Source of the DNA: CAYNST01 sp964546435
GTDB taxonomy: Bacteria > Pseudomonadota > Gammaproteobacteria > Pseudomonadales > Cellvibrionaceae
Direction: 5' to 3'
Length of the DNA stretch: 64,000 nt
NCBI GenBank assembly: GCA_964546435.1
Contig: CAZJKJ010000010.1
Coordinates: 1 to 64,000 of the forward strand
In this document: piece after piece, positions 58,468 to 64,000 of the stretch
Numbering within the stretch: the first letter of the stretch is position 1
Layout of the letters: every line of letters begins with the position of its first letter
Program-made: the position numbers and the translations under genes
The notes under the pieces: generated by a model
The model's database searches: none
What the model was told of the DNA's origin: nothing
Seen by the model: only the letters and a program-made list of their open reading frames with translations

Positions 58468-59385
58468 GTGAAAGCGAAAGCCTACGAGATTCTCTTTAGA
58501 GCCCACCCGCCTGTCGATGAGGATGAGGCGCTGGAGTACCAGTGGATCTCCCCGGAGGGGCGCGAGTTCTGGGTGCGAGATCTCATCGATATTTATCCTG
58601 ATCCGCGCAATCGGTACTTTTTATATGAGGTAAGAATCCCGAATGAGCCGCACCTGACAGGCATCAGCGATCCTGCCGAGCGTGCAAGGCTTCAAGGCAG
58701 GCTTCGCGATGCGATCAGCGCGCTTGGCCCCAATGAGATACTGGCCAATCTGCCAGAGGGCATAAGGCCTGAGAACATCTCACGATCCGGGGCGGGGATC
58801 GGGCCCCGATCGGTGTATTACCAGACGCTTGGGCAGGCGAAATCCGCAATCGCATTGGCGATAAAGCACAATGAGTGGTACTGCCACACCCAGGCGGCGC
58901 CTGATGAGAAGCAGCTTGCACTTACGGCTCGCAGCGAAGCTCGAGCCTCGCTGCGCTTCTGGGCGCAGCGCCTCTCGGCGCTCACCGGTGCCGGCGGCTC
59001 AGAGCCGCAGATGATGCGCGCGATGACCGGCATGGATGGATCGTTAAGCGATGAGACAAGGCATGCGCTACTTAGTTTTTTGAACACACCGAGTGTGCGC
59101 AGCTGGGACGATCTTGCCCACAGAGGCTTACTTGCAGGATCCCAAAGCGCATGGAAGATTTGGATCGAGAACGATCCGGGCGCACCGCGCAGTCTTAAAG
59201 CGCCCGGACAATGGGATACCCATCCAGGCCCCGGGGCGCTGCTTGAGTGGGTCGAGCGCGAGCGCGAGCGTATGGTTGCGCTGTGTGAGAAAAAAATCGA
59301 CTCAGCAAAGCACTCCCTCATAGGCCTTGGGGTGATTAACGAGTACACGAACGATCCTGGACCCGGTCAGGATCCGGGCCAGTAA
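58468..59385 (+). CDS. Unknown protein, about 305 residues
   Basis: The GTG at 58468 (MKAKAYEILFRAHPP) is preferred because GAGGG lies 8-9 bases upstream; the ATG at 58453 has no such site. The N-terminal part carries WISPEGREFWVRDLIDIYPD and YFLYEVRIPNEPHL, mixing strands and helices. The rest is helical (AIALAIKHNEWYCHTQAAP, HALLSFLNTPSVRSWDDLAH). No family, export signal or metal motif recognised. No strong AT-rich island is visible upstream. Confidence 0.6.
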   Translation: MKAKAYEILFRAHPPVDEDEALEYQWISPEGREFWVRDLIDIYPDPRNRYFLYEVRIPNEPHLTGISDPAERARLQGRLRDAISALGPNEILANLPEGIRPENISRSGAGIGPRSVYYQTLGQAKSAIALAIKHNEWYCHTQAAPDEKQLALTARSEARASLRFWAQRLSALTGAGGSEPQMMRAMTGMDGSLSDETRHALLSFLNTPSVRSWDDLAHRGLLAGSQSAWKIWIENDPGAPRSLKAPGQWDTHPGPGALLEWVERERERMVALCEKKIDSAKHSLIGLGVINEYTNDPGPGQDPGQ

Positions 59386-59404
59386 AGGCAGGCCAGAGCT
59401 TGCG

Positions 59405-59554
59405 CTAAGCGCGCTTGGGGTATCTGTCCTGCGCCTGGCTAAACGGCCAGGTATCTGTGCGGGGCTCGGGTGGATGCTCACGCGGAGGGGACGTTCGAAG
59501 CACCCGCTTAAGCTTGCCATGGCTGAGGACTTGCGGCCCGATCGGTGCAGCCAC
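59405..59554 (-). CDS. Doubtful basic protein, 49 residues
   Basis: A short frame starting at GTG reads APIGPQVLSHGKLKRVLRTS and later REHPPEPRTDTWPFSQAQ. Its codon choice is like real genes here, but it lacks a Shine-Dalgarno and a promoter block. It ends close to the convergent gene stop at 59385. Confidence 0.25.
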   Translation of the reverse strand: MAAPIGPQVLSHGKLKRVLRTSPPREHPPEPRTDTWPFSQAQDRYPKRA

Positions 59555-59979
59555 GGCGGCTGGGCTTGAAGATGCGCGGCCCGAGTGGGCTCAGGTTTAC
59601 TCACAAGAGACCCCAACACACCGCAACAAGCAGGCAGCACTGGCAGATCTGCGCCGGGGTAAATCCTGCGAACGGACGTTATGTGAGAGCCTTTGATGGC
59701 TTTCGGCCCGCGCATATTCTGCGGGCAAAGAATCATCCCGCCTCGCACCGCTCATGCTTAATTTACCCCAGGTGGCCATGGCTGCATTATTTTGATGCCG
59801 CGTTTGCGGCACAAATATAAATGGTGTAATATTATATATAAGTGACGGTGACCCGTGTCTCATCATCAAGTCCTGTGATGAGCACACTAAGAGCGGGCGC
59901 TGCGTTTAAGGCCGCGCAGCCTTTGTGCCAGGGGCCCAAAACAATCTTTCTAATAATAAGATCCGCATCCGGAGACAGC
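59555..59979. other. 425-base gap with leader of 59980-60717
   Basis: An AT-rich promoter-like block (GTAATATTATATATAAGTGA) lies at 59825-59844, leaving a leader of about 135 bases before the next gene. Between 59555 and 59823 several frames are open but none has a start with a ribosome binding site; I see no defined element. Confidence 0.4.
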
Positions 59980-60717
59980 ATGAATATTTACGAGCAACTG
60001 GCGGAGCTTGCCGAAAAGGCGGCTACGGAGACCTGCGACACCAAGCACCCCCTGTTTACACACTACAAAAATGATCTGCATGTGATTGATAGGGATGTAC
60101 TTGAGCAGGACTCACAGGCTGGAATGACCTATGTGTGGACGATAAAAAGCAATGGATGCGGCACCTATATGACTACCTGTGTGGGTGGGGCAGGCAGGGC
60201 GCTTGCCGAGATTAATGTGCGTGATGGGGGTGAGGGTAGTCGCTTCTACCTTGTGCGCTGCGATGGAATTAATAGCGGTAGCGTGAAAAAGATCAGCTAC
60301 AACCAGGCTCTCGATGCGCTCAGCACCTACACTCTTCCGGCAAACTATAAGCCGCGCCGGGTCCATGTGACAGATCATATGAAGGAGCTTGTGGGTGAGC
60401 GCAACTGGCACTCATCCTTGATGGCAAGCGAGTGGAACTACGATGATGGCGTTAAGACCCTGTTAAAGCTCTCGCTTGTCCCACATGGCGCGTTGCGGGT
60501 TCAGACGCTCATGCTCGATCCGGGCACCACCCCCAAGGTGCGCACCTATCTGTTCAATCCCGATGGCGCCGCCTACAGCGCGTGCGAGGCCGGCCCGGTC
60601 TATAAGCTTGTCGAGATGACAAGCTATGGCTATGCGCAGATGCAGGATGCCAATGAGCGGCTGTGGAACAAGGCCATCAAGCCAAAACCGACTCGGGACG
60701 CTGAATTCGGTATGTAG
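59980..60717 (+). CDS. Unknown protein, 245 residues
   Basis: GGAG five bases before the ATG at 59980 marks the start; an upstream in-frame GTG at 59842 would begin inside the promoter block. The protein opens MNIYEQLAELAEKAATETCD and has strand-rich segments (AGMTYVWTIKSNGCGTYMTT, GSRFYLVRCDGINSGSV). The C-terminus contains TPKVRTYLFNPDGAAYSAC. No signal peptide or known motif. Ends DAEFGM, similar to the DSEFGL end of 47421-48383, which may be coincidence. Confidence 0.6.
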   Translation: MNIYEQLAELAEKAATETCDTKHPLFTHYKNDLHVIDRDVLEQDSQAGMTYVWTIKSNGCGTYMTTCVGGAGRALAEINVRDGGEGSRFYLVRCDGINSGSVKKISYNQALDALSTYTLPANYKPRRVHVTDHMKELVGERNWHSSLMASEWNYDDGVKTLLKLSLVPHGALRVQTLMLDPGTTPKVRTYLFNPDGAAYSACEAGPVYKLVEMTSYGYAQMQDANERLWNKAIKPKPTRDAEFGM

Positions 60718-60858
60718 ATATTAGACCGTTATTTAGTATAGAAAACCCATATCCAGGCAGCGGCGCCAATCAGAGTAATCATCTGGTGGGCGCAGCTAAC
60801 ACTATAAATTCACTAATGATTTAAGCCCGTGCAGCGGCTTTTCGAAACAGGAACCCTC

Positions 60859-61101
60859 ATGGAGAAATTCACCATATATTCAAAAGACGCCTGTCCGATG
60901 TGTGATCAGGCAAAGGCGCTTCTTAAGGCGCGAGGTGTCGAGTTTGAAGAGATAAAGCTTGGGCGGGATCTTGATCGAGACGCCTTCATTGCGCAGATCC
61001 AGGCCCGTAGCGGCCAGACCCCTCGGCAGGTGCCGCAGATCTTTCGGGGCGATCAGCATATCGGCGGATTTACGCAGCTACAAGCTGCGCTCAGACGGTA
61101 G
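60859..61101 (+). CDS. Glutaredoxin
   Basis: An 80-residue glutaredoxin. FTIYSKDACPMCDQAKALL carries the active-site CPMC (Cys12, Cys15); QVPQIFRGDQHIGGFTQL holds the cis-proline loop and glutathione-binding GG. Its likely job is to reduce the C-terminal CxxC of the NrdA encoded at 41206-43590. AGGA seven bases before this ATG supports the start over an upstream GTG. Promoter-like block ACTATAAATTCACTAATG at about 60799-60816. Confidence 0.9.
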   Translation: MEKFTIYSKDACPMCDQAKALLKARGVEFEEIKLGRDLDRDAFIAQIQARSGQTPRQVPQIFRGDQHIGGFTQLQAALRR

Positions 61102-61144
61102 TGCTGCGGCGTAGAGGCGAAAAAGCTGCGCGCAAACGCGCTTG

Positions 61145-61399
61145 CTAGACGTGGGTGTCCAGTCGAATGCGCTCAAAAGCATCGCCTGCGCGCCCATTAA
61201 AGGTATCTGCACGGGCAAGCGCAGCATTGGCCGTGCACTGCGCCCGGATCGCGGGTAGCTTTCGAAGCGGGCGCACCTGCCTGGCAGCTTCGCGCAAGAT
61301 CCGGTAGCGCCTTTGGTACATGAGCTCAGAGGCAAGCGCGCTCATCACAAGTGATAGCGCGAGGGTTAAAAAAAGTAAGACCCCTATTAACAGATCCAT
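61145..61399 (-). CDS. Single-span membrane protein, 84 residues
   Basis: The N-terminal 22 residues are a membrane helix (MDLLIGVLLFLTLALSLVMS) followed by a basic helical cytoplasmic part (MYQRRYRILREAARQVRPLR). No Shine-Dalgarno is clear; an AT-rich island lies at 61420-61460. Function unknown. Confidence 0.5.
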   Translation of the reverse strand: MDLLIGVLLFLTLALSLVMSALASELMYQRRYRILREAARQVRPLRKLPAIRAQCTANAALARADTFNGRAGDAFERIRLDTHV

Positions 61400-61630
61400 A
61401 ATCGATGTTCTTATTGTTTTTGTTATCGATCTATATATTATTACAAAATACTATTTGTTAGTCAATATACATGCACAATCCGGAGCCCCGGCGCGCACCG
61501 TGCGATCGATTGACTCGTCTACGCAGTTACACTCAATATCCATCGTATAAAGCAGATACGACCAGGCTTTAGGCACAAAAAACACCAGCGCGATCTCATA
61601 CCGCCGGAGCCTTCTGCCAGCGGCCGCCCG

Positions 61631-62545
61631 CTACATCAGGCGCACATACTCGATCGAGTGTATTTTCCAGTCAGGATCTGCCTGCTTAAGGAGCCTGAAT
61701 ACGCCATCAAAGTGCATGCTTCCGTAGAAAATGTAGACATCTGCGCCAGCGGCACTATTAATGAAATCAACAATCACCTCGTTGCGATGATCGATAAAAA
61801 GATCGGCATGATCCAGATTATGCCCGCCACTTGTTCGGCCGCGATTAAAGAAGGTTGCAATGGATGTTGCGACAAGCCCTGGCTTTGATCGGTAAATTCT
61901 CACAGCATCGTTGCGCTCGATGCTCGTCGCGTAGACGCTGTCGATCGCATCAGATTTAACCTGAAGGTTTTGCTCCCCGTGGGGCCCATCAAGATCGGGG
62001 TATTTGGCATCAAGAAAATCCGTCATCTGCTCATGGGTAATGTCCGCGTAGATATCCTCAGGATAAATCCCTCCGAGACACTCAGGCTGCTCAATAACAT
62101 CAAGCAGATTGCTAGATTCGAGAAGCTCGCAGCTGCGAACAAGGATCTGTGCCTGCCCGGAGCCGCCAATCCCCTCACGAAACACAACATAGCCATCGTC
62201 CCGGTAGGAGCGAATCTGCTCATCAATGTGTCGATAAAAATCCCGAGAACCAATATGGGCCATGCCTTGAAACACCAGATCCGATCGCCCATTACTAAGC
62301 GTGTATTTCACGGTATAGCCAGGTGCGATAAAGTACCCAAAGGCGGCACCAGCCATCGTGAGGGCCGTAACCACAGGCCAGATACACAGGACCCGGAACG
62401 CAACACTTTGAAGCGGCGCATTGAAAAGCGCGAGCGCTCTTGCTACCAGCCAATAAAAGATCCAGATAAGGATGAGCGCGCCAAGCGACAGCAGGGCGTA
62501 GGTAATCAGTATCGAGGCTGTGGCGTAAAGATCGGGATGGTTCAT
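61631..62545 (-). CDS. TraB/GumN (TIKI)-like membrane protein
   Basis: A protein of about 304 residues. Two N-terminal membrane helices (ILITYALLSLGALILIWIFY and VVTALTMAGAAFGYFIAP) precede a domain resembling the TraB/PrgY/GumN family of putative metalloproteases. Seen motifs are FQGMAHIGSRDFYRHI, where the family has its first catalytic GxxH, DGYVVFREGIGG with the conserved Glu, and VYIFYGSMHFDGVFRLL with the final GxxH. The frame extends upstream to 62641 but would overlap the next gene, so 62545 is chosen. Such proteins act at membranes; in conjugative plasmids TraB dampens signalling. Confidence 0.65.
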   Translation of the reverse strand: MNHPDLYATASILITYALLSLGALILIWIFYWLVARALALFNAPLQSVAFRVLCIWPVVTALTMAGAAFGYFIAPGYTVKYTLSNGRSDLVFQGMAHIGSRDFYRHIDEQIRSYRDDGYVVFREGIGGSGQAQILVRSCELLESSNLLDVIEQPECLGGIYPEDIYADITHEQMTDFLDAKYPDLDGPHGEQNLQVKSDAIDSVYATSIERNDAVRIYRSKPGLVATSIATFFNRGRTSGGHNLDHADLFIDHRNEVIVDFINSAAGADVYIFYGSMHFDGVFRLLKQADPDWKIHSIEYVRLM

Positions 62546-62606
62546 GGGCACACTGCTCCGCGTCTGGTTATTATTTGTGATGTCATTGGGCAGCCCAAAA
62601 AATCCT

Positions 62607-63203
62607 TTAGCAGGTGCGATCAAAGTACGGATCGGCAACATTAAGAAACACGCACGGCTCAGCGGGCCGTCCCGCCAGCGACTTATCGATGCTGAATCTG
62701 TGGGCGAGAAGGGCGTTAAATGCGATAACCTTGCCCGGGGCGATCGGCTCCTTTTTCACCGGACCAAAACACAGCGGGTGCACGCGGCCAGGGTGAGGGT
62801 GTGCGTGCTGACAGCGCCCCGATGAGCACACCTCAAGTAAGTAACCAGGCTTTGCCTGCAGCACGATCAGCCATCGGTTTGGGTATTTTGATCCTGCTCG
62901 GGTCTTGGTCCAGGCGGTGGAGGCCGCCCGGGATTTTTCCCCGTCGCCCAGCACGCAGCGATCAATCCAGCACTTAAAATCGATCGGCATGGGCCATTTA
63001 CGGTGCGCAATCGCAAACGCCGCAAAGAGAACATCCCGATGGGCAAGTCCGCCTGAATCGCAGGCCCAGGCATCATCAATCGAAACCAGCGGGTGCGCCC
63101 CGAGAGCTGCATCGCCATCGGTTCTTTGCCCGTGCAGAGGCCTGCAGATCGGATCTTGTGTGACCACTCGATGGCCTGTGATCGGTAAGTGTGCGACGTA
63201 CAT
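62607..63203 (-). CDS. Unknown protein, 198 residues
   Basis: GGGG seven bases before the ATG at 63203 gives a plausible start. The protein is rich in His, Cys and Trp (DFKCWIDRCVLGDGEKSRAA, CSSGRCQHAHPHPGRVHP) and has a conserved-looking end (KVIAFNALLAHRFSIDKSL, EPCVFLNVADPYFD). A cupin/2OG-type beta fold is conceivable from the HPLCFG and AFNALLAHRF pieces but not demonstrable. An AT-rich island (ATATAGTATTACACTTATTT) lies at 63232-63251. Confidence 0.55.
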   Translation of the reverse strand: MYVAHLPITGHRVVTQDPICRPLHGQRTDGDAALGAHPLVSIDDAWACDSGGLAHRDVLFAAFAIAHRKWPMPIDFKCWIDRCVLGDGEKSRAASTAWTKTRAGSKYPNRWLIVLQAKPGYLLEVCSSGRCQHAHPHPGRVHPLCFGPVKKEPIAPGKVIAFNALLAHRFSIDKSLAGRPAEPCVFLNVADPYFDRTC

Positions 63204-63413
63204 GCTAGCGCCCCTGGTGGCAACCTTTGCATATAGTATTACACTTATTTATTATGCGTCAACATATGCAGAGCTTGAGCGCGCACGACAAAGTGCGAGC
63301 GAGGCGGGCGCTACGCTCGGGCGCAGCGTCGATGGCTGGGTAGCAGATTTGACTGTGGCGCTACCGACACTACACTCAAATCAATGGCTCGTATCGTGCA
63401 AAGGAGGTACATC

Positions 63414-63821
63414 ATGCAGCCGCGCTTCGGATCAAAGATGGTGATAGCGTTCGGTTTGCTTGCCCTTTCATCAAAAGGATGGACTCAGGATTTTAAGTGC
63501 ACCCCTACGGCAGCGCACAGCATCGCAAGCGCCGGAGCGCTCAAGGCCGCGATATGGCCGCACCTGCTAGAGCCCTTTCACGTAAGTCGAAGCACGGGCG
63601 TGACGGTTGGCGGGTCCGCGGCAAACAGCTGTTGCGCCCAGAAGATCACCGTCTACGAATCAGAGGCCAACAGCTACTCTGTAATCTCCTCCATCGGGGA
63701 AACGGTTTATGAGTATCTGCAGATAAACCGAAATGAAAGGGGCGAGCTCCTGGGTAGCATGCCGTTCATTTTAATTGCCAGCAATGCGGTTATTAACGGG
63801 GTCTGCGAGCTCGCTAAATAA
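63414..63821 (+). CDS. Small secreted protein, 135 residues
   Basis: AAAGGAGG before the ATG at 63414 is one of the strongest ribosome binding sites in the window. A signal peptide (MVIAFGLLALSSKGWTQ) precedes a mature part with four cysteines (DFKCTP, ANSCCAQ, GVCELAK). Strands such as FHVSRSTGVTVGG, YEYLQINRNERGE and MPFILIASN suggest a small beta barrel like uncharacterised secreted proteins of proteobacteria. The last Cys near the C-terminus probably pairs with the first. Function unknown. Confidence 0.65.
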   Translation: MQPRFGSKMVIAFGLLALSSKGWTQDFKCTPTAAHSIASAGALKAAIWPHLLEPFHVSRSTGVTVGGSAANSCCAQKITVYESEANSYSVISSIGETVYEYLQINRNERGELLGSMPFILIASNAVINGVCELAK

Positions 63822-63866
63822 CCGGTGGGTCGATCTAATGGCCCTGATGGCCGCGCAGAGCGGGCT

Positions 63867-63995
63867 GTGAAGAATCGCACTATAAAGACGGCCCATCGCT
63901 ATCGAGCTGCCACCCGCGAGGATCCGATGACCGGCTGGCATCGCCGTTGTCACTGGCAGCAGGGGCATTTGGGCCTGGCGCCGCACCGAGGCTGA
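63867..63995 (+). CDS. Doubtful basic peptide, 42 residues
   Basis: A frame starting at GTG reads KNRTIKTAHRYRAATRED followed by PMTGWHRRCHWQQGHLG. It is rich in His, Arg and Trp, and only a weak GAGCGGG precedes the start. It ends five bases before the window edge. It may be a real small gene or the visible end of nothing. Confidence 0.25.
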   Translation: MKNRTIKTAHRYRAATREDPMTGWHRRCHWQQGHLGLAPHRG

Positions 63996-64000
63996 TGGCT

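Noticed and set aside
59545..59820. Plus-strand frame of 91 residues
   Set aside because: No start signal, and all three frames of the region are partly open because of its base composition.
61451..61585. Open stretch continuing in frame after the stop of 61631-62545
   Set aside because: It reads like protein (AWSYLLYTMDIECN) but has only a GTG start without a ribosome binding site; readthrough of the TAG cannot be judged from sequence.
1..64000. tRNA genes, rRNA, CRISPR arrays and insertion sequences
   Set aside because: No cloverleaf with a T-loop consensus, no regularly spaced repeats and no transposase-like protein could be found by eye.

Overview
The window is a dense, GC-rich (roughly 55-60 % by eye) gene array with very short, strikingly AT-rich gaps between genes. 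It has no rRNA, no recognisable tRNA, no insertion sequence, no CRISPR array, and no recognisable capsid, tail, packaging or conjugation gene. It carries a nucleotide-metabolism kit typical of large lytic phages: class I ribonucleotide reductase NrdA and NrdB, thymidylate synthase, dihydrofolate reductase, an all-alpha dUTPase and a glutaredoxin. It also has a UvrD/Rep-type helicase, and most of the remaining proteins are unrecognised. Gene orientation switches almost gene by gene, and nearly every gene has its own AT-rich promoter-like island. I infer a jumbo/huge phage, or a phage-like megaplasmid, of a Gammaproteobacterium. The ArfA-like gene supports that host group because ArfA is known mainly from beta/gammaproteobacteria. 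The replicon type is an inference; no hallmark virion gene is present to prove it.

Layout. 1-5.2 kb: small secreted proteins, a secreted GmrSD_C-type HNH nuclease, a lipoprotein, a 49-codon ArfA-like gene and three unknowns. 5.3-8.8 kb: two full members of an unknown family plus the decayed tail of a third; a fourth, frameshifted copy with its own copied promoter lies at 25.1 kb. 8.8-15.5 kb: a YbaK-like/HDOD protein, unknowns, dUTPase, secreted and membrane proteins. 15.7-20.9 kb: an ArdC-like metallopeptidase, a second secreted HNH nuclease and an ADP-ribosyltransferase-like/ParB-like fusion. 21-27.4 kb: a secreted thermonuclease, a GNAT-like protein, a SLOG-macro-domain fusion and an XRE regulator pair. 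27.4-36.8 kb: two unknowns, a PolyVal-type ADP-ribosyltransferase, a Cys/Trp-repeat secreted protein, a PRTase-like protein, thymidylate synthase, a RelA/SpoT-type HD hydrolase and an ADP-ribosylglycohydrolase. 36.9-43.6 kb: helicase and NrdB/NrdA. 45-48.4 kb: two more ADP-ribosyltransferase-like proteins, one joined to winged helices. 48.7-64 kb: zinc-ribbon membrane protein, a broken RNA ligase, DHFR, a PcfJ-like protein, a large LysM protein, glutaredoxin, a TraB/GumN-like membrane protein and small secreted proteins.

The most striking theme is ADP-ribose chemistry. Four ART-fold candidates (19.6, 29.4, 45.0 and 47.4 kb) share the window with a macro domain fused to a SLOG domain (23.5 kb) and an ADP-ribosyl hydrolase (36.0 kb). 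Writers, a reader/eraser and an eraser are therefore encoded together, suggesting a phage programme for modifying host proteins or nucleic acids, or for countering NAD-based defence. A second theme is translation and RNA repair: an ArfA-type ribosome-rescue factor and a dead RNA ligase. A third is export: two HNH nucleases and a thermonuclease carry signal peptides. Gene decay is visible at several places (truncated paralogue, 3' remnant, RNA ligase with a premature stop and an internal deletion), so the element is under active turnover.

Start codons were chosen by Shine-Dalgarno spacing and alignment of paralogues; where these disagree the entry says so. No database search was possible, so family names rest on motif recognition.
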